From assembly GCF_001638985.1 (NCBI RefSeq), contig NW_017265137.1:202755-247754 (forward strand): 45,000 bases of DNA, in the 5' to 3' direction. A program made the translations under genes and the position numbers. This DNA is from Phycomyces blakesleeanus NRRL 1555(-). Taxonomy: Eukaryota; Mucoromycota; Mucoromycetes; Mucorales; Phycomycetaceae. The first letter of the stretch is position 1. Each line of letters opens with the position of its first letter. Shown in pieces: positions 22,866-32,595 of the stretch. The notes beneath the pieces are model-generated. The model was not told the DNA's origin. It made no database searches and worked only from the letters and a program-made list of their open reading frames with translations.

Positions 22866-25306
22866 ATGAGTTGGAAGGTATAAAGCAATGTGAAATGACA
22901 TTTAGAATTGGAATCTCAACATTAGGTCTACATTATATTCATCTTCCTATTTTCCTATTTTCCTCAACCTTTTATCATTATTGTTTCTTAGGGTTTTCAA
23001 AAAGCAGTCAGTCGACTACCACACCAGATTATGTCCAAAAAATCTGAAGGTGATAACAAAAAAAAATACATACGTCAATGCACTTCTTCTTACTTTCTAT
23101 ATCCATATGTGTAAATGACCTTATTATTCACAAACCTCTCTAGTCACCAAGGACGTTGATTTTGACGCACTTGAGAAAAGATTCGTTGAACTAGGAAAGG
23201 TCGTTGAAAGACTTGGCAAGGATGCTCAGCAGTTTCGAGATGGAATTTCAGGTAAAAAAAAAAAAGAAAGGGGGGGGGGATAAAAAGTCAAATTAAAGTA
23301 CCACATCATATATGCATATGTAGTGTGTGGTGTGTGGTGTGTGGTGTGTGGTGTGCGGTGTGCGGTGTGCGGTGTGCAGTGTGCAGTGTGTTTGCCTATG
23401 TATATGTATATAATTTATATATATATATATCAAAAAAGAATTACATCAGAATTATCCAACTCTTTACGCACACAGCACTACATACACATACACACACATG
23501 CACAAAAGAGTCATAATTTTTTCTTTTTTTCTTTAATTTCTATTAAACGTATCATTTTCATTAAATGTCACTTCTTACACCGTGTTAATTTTATTTGCCG
23601 CAATTTATATATGGTTATGATACTGATACGGATTATGGTTTTGGTTGAGTAGCATTGTTGACCCACCAAACCTCAATGGCTTCATTCCTCACCGTAATCT
23701 ATGACACAAACCTTGGGGTTGAGGTTAGTGAAGGCGCCATCCAAAAGAGATTTCAACAGACCCCTGCTCCAGCCATTCAAGCCGTCAATGATGCCGAGGC
23801 AGCAATGTCTTATTGTAGAGATGAAGTTCTTCCAGAATTGGTGAGTATTCTTTCTTTTTTTTTGTGGTTTGCTCAGTTCAATTGAATTGAATTGCATTGT
23901 TAATTAAATGCTTATATACATATATATGTGTGTGTGTGTGTGTGTGCGCGCTTGTAGGATGCGGTTGATAGAGATGTCGTTAGACCTACTCTGGAATTAA
24001 GTGAAATATTCCGGAGGGTCCAAAAGACTATTGTAAAGCGACAGCACAAGTTGATTGATTATGATCGTTTCAGAACAAGTGTGAACAAGATCAAGGCAAA
24101 GGAGACCAGAAGTTTCAATGAAGAAAAGGAGATTTTCAAGGTAAAATAAAAAATAAATAAATCAAAATTTGTATATTAATCTTTACGTCTACTCGCATCT
24201 GTATATGATGTATGGTGCGTACATAAAATAGCTGGAAGCTAAACTGGAAACAGCCACCCAAGATTACAATTACCTTAACGATATGCTGAAGCAACAGATG
24301 CCTCAGTTTTTCTATTTAAAGTCCCAGTTTATCACACCTGTGTTTGAGAGCTTCTACAGGATGCAGACCAAGATCTACGGAATCATATATGCCCGCTGCT
24401 ATGAACTGGCAAATGCAAATGCTCAGCACTTTATTACCAATTCTATGCCTATCACCGATGGATTTGAATGGAGACGATCTCAACGCGATGTACGTGCAGA
24501 AATGGAAAACATGGACCTTCTTAAATCAGGTGGTAAAGCATGGTTAGCAGGTGAGTAAATAAAATCCAAAGTATTAGTAATATCTATAACTATAAATTTG
24601 AAATTAAATCAGAGGATTAAGCATTTAGAACCTAGAATAGAATACTTGACAATAAAATAACCCTAAATTTTAATCATAATTCTAATTCTAATCCTAATTC
24701 TAAATTCTAAATCCTAAATCCTAAATCCTAATTATTGCCATCGTTGTTGTTGTTGGTATCTTTGCTGTCGTCATTTTCATTTAGTATCTGGAGGTGCAAA
24801 CAATTCAAAACTTTCTCTAAAGGAAAGAGCAAATTTGCGTGAACAAGAAAAAACTGGTGGTATGAACGGTCCGAGCAATGATGTGCACGCAAATTACGGT
24901 TATCAGAGTCCTGTTCCTCCACCCGCGTACGGTGCTCCTGCTCCTGCTGCTCCTGCTGCTCCTTTTGCCGCAACATCTGTTACACTAGACAACGCACCAA
25001 TGCAGTACCAACAAAGTCAAGCACCAGGAGGAGGAGGAGTAGGAGGATGGTCAAATCACCAGAATACTGCGTCACCAATGCATACTGCCAATTCCACATA
25101 TGTCTTGGCCTTGTATGACTACCAGGCCCAAGCAGCAGGAGATTTAAGTTTCAAAAAGGATGACAAGATTGAGGTTATCCAACGAACCCAGGATGCAAAT
25201 GATTGGTGGACAGGGCGAGTCAACGGTGTTACGGGCATCTTTCCGGGTAAAAAAATAATAACTAGATAGCCAATACTTCTTTATTGAGCGTGTAACATAA
25301 AATAAT

Positions 25307-25346
<40 letters not shown>

Positions 25347-25434
25347 ATGTATGTACATCTTTACTAACTTCTTTTCTTCTTATTCTTCTTCTTCTTCTCT
25401 TTCTTTTGTAGGTAATTATGTTAGGGATCTTTAG
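22866..25434 (+). CDS. BAR-SH3 protein, amphiphysin/Rvs167/Hob1 family
   Basis: These proteins bend membranes at endocytic sites and link them to actin. Eight exons (22866-22877, 22992-23049, 23144-23251, 23653-23840, 23958-24140, 24232-24550, 24785-25246, 25412-25434) give 450 residues. The N-terminus joins as [20 protein letters not shown], the usual start of the family; the first exon is 12 nt. The BAR domain spans about residues 1-270 and includes [19 protein letters not shown] and [20 protein letters not shown]. Then comes a Pro/Ala/Gly linker ([22 protein letters not shown]) and a C-terminal SH3 (about 394-450; [36 protein letters not shown]). The last intron splits the SH3; if retained, the protein would end FPGKKIITR and lack the NYV strand. 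The gene is convergent with the kinase gene. Confidence 0.95.
23323..23391 (+). repeat. Heptamer repeat (GTGTGTG/GTGTGCG/GTGTGCA) in intron 3 of the BAR-SH3 gene
   Basis: About nine 7-bp units run in order from the GTGTGTG form through GTGTGCG to GTGTGCA, within intron 3 (23252-23652). The graded change from one unit type to the next shows stepwise expansion. Coding frames across it are repeat artefacts. Confidence 0.7.
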
Positions 25435-25825
25435 ATGATTTCATTGTTGCTGTTATTCTTACTACTATTACTGTTATTACTATCACTATCACTATCACTA
25501 TTATCATTATTATATAAAAAAATTATATATATATATATAAATTGTACAATCCCTCAAAGATGAAACCTATTTATTGATCTCAATTGAAATCGAAAGGTGA
25601 ATAAATGAATAAAAGAATAAAAGAAAAATTAAAGAGGACTCTTATAATTTCTTTAAAGAGTAAGAAATAGAGGTAGATTAGGTTCTTTTGTTTGATAAAT
25701 ATTTGTATATATATTTGTGTGTATATTTAAAATAACCTTTGTCATCATCATTGGAATTATAATTATAATTACATTTATGGTTATGGTTATGGTTATGGTT
25801 ATGGGTGTTAAGTATAAAGGAGCTT
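25435..25825. other. Convergent 3' region between BAR-SH3 and kinase genes
   Basis: No gene is present. The stretch contains TTA/CTA triplet runs, a TA run (25524-25540), and a GGTTAT hexamer run at 25777-25806 next to the kinase stop codon. The hexamer array is only about four or five units long, is not the canonical TTAGGG repeat, and is internal. Confidence 0.5.
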
Positions 25826-27911
25826 TTACAAGGGTGAGAGGACATTATTGACAAATCTTGCAAGATCGATGGCTGATGCACACCTTAACAGATTGCTCTG
25901 GACATGTGCATCAATTTCTTGTAGGACGTCTCGGGCCGCTGGTCTTGTCTGGGGGTTTTCGTCGAGTAACCAGGCCACCAGGCCACGCATGTACATCGTT
26001 GGATAGCTGTAGGTGAATGTTGGGCTTGTGTCGTTGAGAATTGCAGCAAACAGTTCGCTTTCGTCTCTGAGCATATAATGTGGTGGGACGCGGTCCATCA
26101 TTTCAATTACTGTGATGCCAAGAGACCACATGTCGATCTTGTCGTCGTAGTATTGTTCTCGAATTACCTCGGGCGCCATCCATTTACTGGTACCAAGACG
26201 GTCTCGATTACGTCTGGTAGTTCGAGTGGCCAAGCCAAAATCAGCTATTATATGAACATAAGTATAAATATAAATTATATTTGATGGTATAGTATTGTAG
26301 ACATTATTATTATTGTTGTCATGGTGATGATTACAAAATTATCATTATTAAAGATGTATATATGGTTATAATTTAGATATGTAAATGATGTAAATGATGT
26401 ATGTATTTATGTAATTTTTGAAACAAATTTATTATTTCCTAAACAAAACAAGAAAAACAAAAAAGAGGCAAGAAAATAAATAAATAAAGAAATCTAAATT
26501 AAACTTACCTAGCATGACTTCACCGTTCCAACCCAAGAGAATGTTTTCACACTTGACGTCTCGATGAATGAATCCCTTTTGGTGCAAAAACACCAATCCT
26601 TTGAGGGTTTCACAAGCAATATTGACAGCAAATTCTTCTGGGATTTCACGTTGACAGAGTACGGCAAACACTGCACATCGCTGGAGGTCCATGCACATCC
26701 AAACGTCGTCTCTCCAAATGGTTACTTCTCGGAGACGGATTAAATTAGGGTGCCCTGTGGCCATTATTCGGAGTTCGCGGATCATTGCAGCCTTGTAGTC
26801 GCGGTCAGGATCTAGACGACAACGCTTGATTGCCAATCTTAGATTCTTTTTGTACCGATGAGTGGCTCTAACCACGGCTCCATTTACACTGTATATATGA
26901 TTTTTTAGTTTTATTTAATAGAACAAATAATTGATTAATTGATTGAATTATTAAATGAATGAATGAATGATTAATTATTAAATATATATATATTAACTTA
27001 CCCTGTTCCGATCTCTTTAAAGCTACCGTACTTGTTGCGTGGATCAAGCGATGATACTTGTATTTTGGGTACCGCTTTTCGAATGTTACGCTCAAAGGCA
27101 TTCTCTGGTCGTACGAACGGAGGCAGTTGCGGAATCTCTGAACGGGGTCCAGCCGGCAGCCAAGGACGTTTCGAAATGTGTTTTGTTGGGTTGTACGCTC
27201 GCAGACTGTAAGTCTTTTCCTGGGCTGTAGGAGGATCTGGTTTCAAAAAACAATCGCTACCTAGAATATTTGGAATTTCGTAACATCCAGGCGGTCTCCA
27301 GATCTTTGTTTTTTTTTTTAAAAAAAAAAATAATTTATATTGTGATTATTAGTGCCAAATTTTTTTATTTATTTATTTCATAGTGTTTATAAACAAACGA
27401 AATAATTTTTAATAGAAAATAAATAAATAGTACTTTTGTATTTTGGTTTGCTGTTGTTGCTGTTGTTGCTGTGGTAGTGGTGATTGTGGAATTGTTTTTT
27501 GATGTATTAAAAGAATTTTGCCTGATACAGCCTGTTGAGCGACGTTTCATAGTCATGTCTACTGCTGTCATTAATTCGGATTGGCGTGTGGACTGATTAT
27601 GATGGTCAGCTGTGGTGGATGATTTGGATTTTCTCAGGTTTCCCAGTGAGGTTCGTTTGGTTCCCAAAAGTCCTCCTGCTGTAGTTGCTCTCTAGATGAT
27701 TTTATCATTATTACTATCATTATCATGATAAACTATTTATTTATTATTTTGTTATGAATTAAGAAAAAAAAAGATATATATATAATTTTTGAAATTTTAC
27801 CAGTCGATTGTCTTTGGTTGTGGCCAATATTTCTCTTCCGTTAGTAACCAGATTGGTCATGGATGTTTTTGTGGTTGGAGGGTTATGTTGGGATACTCTG
27901 CGTTGGAGCAT
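25826..27911 (-). CDS. STE20/PAK-like serine/threonine protein kinase
   Basis: Five exons (27911-27801, 27691-27434, 27303-27002, 26888-26509, 26244-25826) give 489 residues. The N-terminal third is Thr/Ser/Asn-rich and probably disordered, followed by a Pro-rich segment starting IWRPPGCYEIPN. The kinase domain begins at about residue 215: glycine loop IGTGVNGAVV, ATP lysine in LAIKR (K245), catalytic HRDVKCEN (D334), ADFGLAT, GTSKWMAPEV and DMWSLGITVIEM. All key residues are present, so it should be active. GTSKWMAPEV and the C-terminal lobe point to the STE20 group. No CRIB/PBD motif is visible in the N-terminal part, so it is not a standard PAK. Substrates are unknown. The intron between exons 2 and 3 has an unusual donor (GTACTA) and an AAG acceptor next to a T11A11 tract; frame continuity into TKIWRPPG supports it. 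Confidence 0.9.
27309..27330. repeat. T11A11 tract next to a kinase-gene 3' splice site
   Basis: Eleven Ts are followed by eleven As. On the coding (minus) strand this tract lies just before the ACAAAG acceptor of exon 3, where a pyrimidine tract would be expected. Confidence 0.6.
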
Positions 27912-29191
27912 AATTGTCTCTGGGTGTATATGTGTTTGATAGCGGTGGTAGTAGTGATAAAGGTGTTGCGTTTGTAGTTTGTATATGAGAGCGAGAGAGT
28001 AGAGAAGGAAAAGAAGAAGAAAAATTGAAGTTTACTTTTTGGTATAAAAAATTAATCTAATTATATATATAATTATATAATTATATAAAAAAGAAAAGGA
28101 TTTTTTTTTAAGGTTCTAAAAAATTTCTAAACTATCGATTGTATCTCTGTTATATAGACCTAATGCTTGTCAAGTCTTTTGTGTGTCTGAAGATTTCCAA
28201 CACAGAGAGAAAATCGAATATATACATAAATGTAGGATTCTATGTAGCATTCTTGATAGTAATAATTTCTTGAATACATTCTACATATTCTTGATACTGA
28301 ATATCATGTATAGGTCACATTCAAGGCACAGTAGAAAAAGAAGTCTATTGATCTTGGTGTTGTAACAAAACAATGACAATAACATCTATGAATTCACATG
28401 TCAGCACAAGTACTATGTACTATGTACTATGTAGTGTATACTGTATTATAATTACAATCAATCTTTCAGTCGTTTCGTTTGTTCATTTGTGGAGAGAGGG
28501 ATAGAAACCTATGCCAACTTATGCCCCTTTGTTATTTGCCTTTATTGTATTGCACATTAAGAAATTTATATAGGTACATGCTAAACAAGAGAAAGCAAGG
28601 GAGAGTGTTTTACAATATAGTATATCAAGACTTGACTTGTAAAAGATTATCACAGATTTAAACATGTCAATCTGGACCTACTTGTCTGTTTGTCTAGCTT
28701 GCTTAAATCCTCCTAGCTCAAGCCCCTTTTCCCCCCTCCTTCTTCCTTTTCTCAAAGAGAGAGAAAAAGGAATATATTTATAAGGTTAAAAGGAGCAGGG
28801 TCCATCATATATTTATAAATTTATAAATTGCTTTCTCTCATATATACATTTAAACTACTCCAAACGCCTACCATTCCAAGAATCAAATATCATTCCATGG
28901 TTACACAAGCATATAAAAAATTCATCTGTTTTCAAGATGGCCTGATGATGATTATGAAATAAGAGAAAAAAATTGGTATTCTTTTCTGAGACAGATTTTG
29001 TGGTCTTGTACACCTTATTCTGTTTGTCAATAAAGGCCAAAAAGGGAAGGGGAAGGGAGGGTCAATATTTAAACCAACCATACTATAAAGACAATTATAG
29101 TAGTGATTATCATAGAGGTAATAGTAGTAGAATATTTTTCTTATCTTTATTTATTTTTTATGTACATATAAATAAAATAAAATCAATCGAC
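27912..29191. other. Intergenic region, no gene supported
   Basis: The stretch is AT-rich with short repeats (AATTATATA at 28060-28090, ACTATGT at 28411-28432). A 61-codon minus-strand frame (29040-28855) has fairly balanced composition but no partner exons or known motif. Plus-strand frames at 28183 and 28479 look random. Confidence 0.4.
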
Positions 29192-29644
29192 TTAAATGTC
29201 CTTTAAATCACGGTGAACATAGTTTTGTGGACTTGGTTTTGTGTGTACAGTGTGCCCAAATCCATCATGTTCTTTAAGATCATCAGATTCTGATTTTGTT
29301 TCATTTTGTTTTGAGTTTGAGTTTGAGTTTTGCTGGTCAGGGTGTGGTGCAGGGTTTTTGGTAGAAGATTTGGAGAGGCCAGTTGTAGTGGCAGAACCAG
29401 TGTCAGAGTCAGCACCGATATCAATATCAATTGTACCATAACCCGTGGAACACAGCTCTGGGTGAGTACGGGCTTCCTTGGACCCATTCCAGGCGTCTTC
29501 TCCTCTGTGTTTTATCGGGTTCTTCCATGGAGCTTAATTTTTTATTTTTTTTATTAATTTCACTTTTTATTTTTCTTCTTCTTTATTTAATTACTCACTT
29601 TTCTCATCTGGGGGAGTTGATGTAAAATCAAAGCTTTCAGGCAT
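29192..29644 (-). CDS. Small acidic/polar protein of unknown function (128 aa)
   Basis: Two exons (29644-29599 and 29532-29192) join in phase through an intron of 66 bases (GTGAGT...TTAAG). The protein begins MPESFDFTSTPPDEK, continues TPWKNPIKHRGEDAWNGSKE and ARTHPELCSTGYGTIDIDIG, then has a low-complexity middle (SNSNSKQNETKSESDD) and ends PSPQNYVHRDLKDI. The first 55 residues, with Trp, His, Gly and Cys, look like a conserved core; the rest is probably disordered. No signal peptide or membrane segment is seen. I do not recognise the family. A competing 94-codon frame on the same strand (29487-29203) reads the same DNA out of frame and is a shadow. Confidence 0.65.
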
Positions 29645-30279
29645 AATGTGTATTTGAATAATATTATTGATAAAGAGATGAAAATTAAAAATAAAAAAAT
29701 AAGGAAAGTCTATTTTTTATATTAATTTTTTTTTTCACTGGTGTGGATTTCTATAGCATTGAAGTGATGTCATGGTGTGCTCATTCTGTCTTTATTATAT
29801 ACATATCATTCATAGTCCTTTACTTATTCACTAACTCTTTTATGTATATAAAGAAAAGACATTTTCACACTTGTTCACGCATGTGGTCTTTTATTCTAAA
29901 GGTAATATATATATATCCTTTGATTTATGATTATTATTTTGTGCAAAATAAAAAATAACAAAAAAAGAAATGTCAAATTATAAGCGCCACAATGTAGTAA
30001 TAATTTTTCTATTTTATTTTGGATCGCCATGGTTACCATGCGCCACACTCCATAATTATTATTTTTTTAATATTTATATATAATTCGCCACACACTCATC
30101 TAGTCTAGATACTTATTTTGTAAAGAATACAAATAAAATTAAATTAAGCCATTTGGAATTTATCACATATTTTTAAAGCAGATAATAATAATAACAATAA
30201 AAAGGTAAATCGTATATGTGTGTGTAAAAAAAAAAAAAACAAATGTAGATTTATTATTATTTTATTTTTTCGCTTTTAT
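29645..30279. other. AT-rich spacer, no gene seen
   Basis: This is the promoter side of the small acidic-protein gene and the 3' side of the mitochondrial-protein gene. It contains only a random frame (29743-29958) and two CGCCA-containing words near 29985-30045. Confidence 0.4.
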
Positions 30280-30829
30280 CTAGTTCTTGTCCTTTTTACC
30301 ATCATCCACTTCTTTGGTCCATTCCCCCAGACTGGCCTGCAATTCTGAGATTGTTGACATGTCCAATTCAATTTCTGCTTCTTGCATATCCTTTACCAGA
30401 TCCTTGATCTTTTCTCTAACCTAATAATAATAATAATATTAATATTAATATATATATATTTTTTATATTTGTAGATAAATTATATCTTACCTCGGTGTCG
30501 CTCATCACCTTGGCCACTTGCATCATACTTGGCTGCTCTCCAGACATATCGATTCCCTTGGCTTCCAAAAAGGCAGTGAATCCGGCCAGTTTGTGAAGAA
30601 TGTGAGGGTTTGCCTTTAACTTGGTCAAGAGAGGGTGTTCTGAAGGTGTTTCGGATTGACATGCCTGCATGCGAGCAGAAGTGTGCAGAGCACCCATTGA
30701 CCCATGACCAGCGCGCATCGACTGGAATGCAGTGGTGGGTTTGAAAGCCAAAGAGAAGCGGGTTGTAGTGGCAACGGCTGGGCGTAAGAGACGTGCGCTG
30801 GTACGAACAATGGCTCTAATTCTGAACAT
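30280..30829 (-). CDS. Small protein with predicted mitochondrial presequence, unknown function (159 aa)
   Basis: Two exons (30829-30491 and 30420-30280) join phase 0 through a 70-nt intron. The first roughly 55 residues are Arg/Ala/Ser/Thr-rich with almost no acidic residues (MFRIRAIVRTSARLLRPAVA, later HTSARMQA), a typical mitochondrial targeting sequence. The mature part has a helical, charged core: LLTKLKANPHILHKLAGFTA, then SMMQVAKVMSDTEVREKIKD and LVKDMQEAEIELDMSTISEL, ending in KDKN. The helix pattern suggests a small matrix protein or assembly factor, but I cannot name it. Reading through the intron would give an Ile/Leu-rich tail with no support. It is divergently paired with the deaminase gene. 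Confidence 0.8.
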
Positions 30830-31606
30830 GTTTTATAGATATATTCTTAAAGAAAAGAAAAGTAGAAAGAAATAGAAAGAAAGGAAGCTTATTATTTGCC
30901 TTTTGCGCGTTTGCGTCTAATTCAACCTCCAATTAAAGCCCCACCTTTGTTTTTAACAAGTGTATATATCTATATATCTGAAAATCTATTGGTGTTGGGA
31001 TTAAAATTGTTTTATTTTTTTTCTCTTTCAAGTTTAGCCGGACAAAATATTCCTTTATTTATTTATATAGATATTTGTATTTTGTATTTTTTTTGATTAA
31101 CAAATGTATATATTGTAAATGATGCATACTTTTGAATAAATAGATAAATACTATATATACATAGAAAAAAATATTAATATTAACATAACAAGTAATTGAG
31201 TTTACGTCTTTGTAGGTCATTTGATGGTAGAAATATCTATATCGACGGGGCTTTGCTATCTAATTTTCTTATTTAACCTAAATATTTGACTCATTCCTGC
31301 CCGTATAATCGGACAAAAGAGGGAGGGGAAAGAAGCAGAGCAAAGAAAAAGAAAAAGAAAAAGAAAAAGAAGAGCAGAGCAGAGCAGAGCAGAGCAGAGC
31401 AGAGCAGAGCAGAGCAGAGGGCATAAATGACCAAGTACAAAATGGCATTCATCTATTCACACAATTACACAGGAGATTAAATATGTGTGAATGTAAAATA
31501 GAAATAGTGTGTGTAGTGTGGATTACAAGTTCCGTTTTGTAATTTTTTATTTTTTTTAATTCAATCAATTACCTTCTTTCCTTTTTCTTTCCTTCTTCTA
31601 TTGACC
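30830..31606. other. Divergent promoter region with simple repeats
   Basis: This region lies between the mitochondrial-protein gene (-) and the deaminase gene (+). It contains a GAAAAA run (about 31344-31370) directly followed by an AGAGC pentamer array (31371-31419), about 190 bp before the deaminase start. No gene is seen. Confidence 0.5.
31371..31419 (+). repeat. AGAGC pentanucleotide array
   Basis: About ten perfect AGAGC units occur in a promoter-proximal position. The repeat follows a GAAAAA run, giving about 75 bp of pure purine-biased sequence. Confidence 0.8.
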
Positions 31607-32092
31607 ATGGACTCCACCACTTTTACGACCGACAAAGAAGATGCCAAATACATGCAACTGGCTATCGAACAAGCCAATCTCTCGGTTCCTGTTGAAGGTG
31701 CTTACTGTGTAGGTGCTGTCCTGGTCAAGGACAACACTGTGCTCAGTACCGGATTCTCTCGTGAGCTACCCGGAAACACCCACGCAGAAGAATGTGCACT
31801 GGCCAAGGTAGTAGCACCAAACAAAGACAACACCAGAGAGTTGTTCAAAGGAGCAACGATGTACACCACAATGGAACCATGCTCAACACGACTGTCAGGA
31901 AATCGTCCCTGTACAGATCGTTTAATCGAGGCAGATATCAAACGCGTCGTGTTAGGGATCAAAGAACCACCGCACTTGGTTGTCTGCACAGGTATTGCTC
32001 AGCTACAATCCCATGGTATTCAAGTCCAAGTAGTACCCGATGTAGCCGAGCAATGCCTTGCACCAAATGCTCACATTAAATCCAAGAATTAA
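31607..32092 (+). CDS. RIB2-type riboflavin-pathway pyrimidine deaminase, stand-alone
   Basis: It probably deaminates the diamino-pyrimidine ribitol phosphate intermediate of fungal riboflavin synthesis. It is a single exon of 161 residues, one of only a few intronless genes here. The zinc and catalytic signature of the CMP/dCMP deaminase fold is complete: NTHAEECAL (H59, E61) and MEPCSTRLSGNRPC (C92, C102). The PC-x9-C spacing and the following RVVLGIKEPPHLVVCTGIAQ strand are like DRAP deaminases and the C-terminal domain of yeast Rib2. The pseudouridine synthase domain fused in yeast Rib2 is absent. The start is ATG 31607; three codons upstream is only TTG. The assignment to Rib2 rather than another nucleotide deaminase is likely, not certain. 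Confidence 0.82.
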   Translation: MDSTTFTTDKEDAKYMQLAIEQANLSVPVEGAYCVGAVLVKDNTVLSTGFSRELPGNTHAEECALAKVVAPNKDNTRELFKGATMYTTMEPCSTRLSGNRPCTDRLIEADIKRVVLGIKEPPHLVVCTGIAQLQSHGIQVQVVPDVAEQCLAPNAHIKSKN

Positions 32093-32595
32093 TAAATTAA
32101 TTTAAAGAGAAAAATGATTTTTTTTATATTTATTTATTTATTTATTTATTTATTATTATTAAAACAGCAGTATATTAATATAATATAATATAATATAATA
32201 ATCCCCCAAAAAAAAACTATGCAGAATTATCTCGAGTCAATTTATTTATTTTTTCAGTAATTACTTGGGCATTGTGTTTGTGAGCGAAACCAGATATATA
32301 GAAAGAGAGAAAGAGAAAACGAAAGCGAAAGTATACAAATAAAGAAAAGGGAAGGAAGGAAGAAGAAGAAGAAGAATATGAAATAAGATGGCATAAAGAA
32401 AGAGAAAGAGGATCCTTTCAAGACACCTTTTTTTTCCCATTCTTACTAGTCCCTCAATTCTCACTGCCTTTTTCTTCTTCTTCCCATTTTGTGTGTGTGT
32501 GTGTGTGTAAGAAGAAAGAAATACTTAGTTGTAAATACATATAAGAAGAGGAAAAAAATAAAAAAAAAATTAAGGGAATAAATGTAAAGAAGTCT
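32093..32595. other. Convergent 3' region between deaminase and P5CDH genes
   Basis: It contains TTTA repeats (32128-32155), a TATAA run (32172-32200) and polypurine/polypyrimidine stretches. The minus-strand frame at 32464-32261 is made of these. No gene is seen. Confidence 0.5.

Noticed and set aside
25777..25806. GGTTAT hexamers resembling telomere repeats
   Set aside because: The array is short, internal, between two genes, and the unit is not the usual fungal TTAGGG; treated as a microsatellite.
28855..29040. 61-codon minus-strand frame with balanced composition
   Set aside because: No partner exon, no known motif, and the length is possible by chance; left as unsupported.
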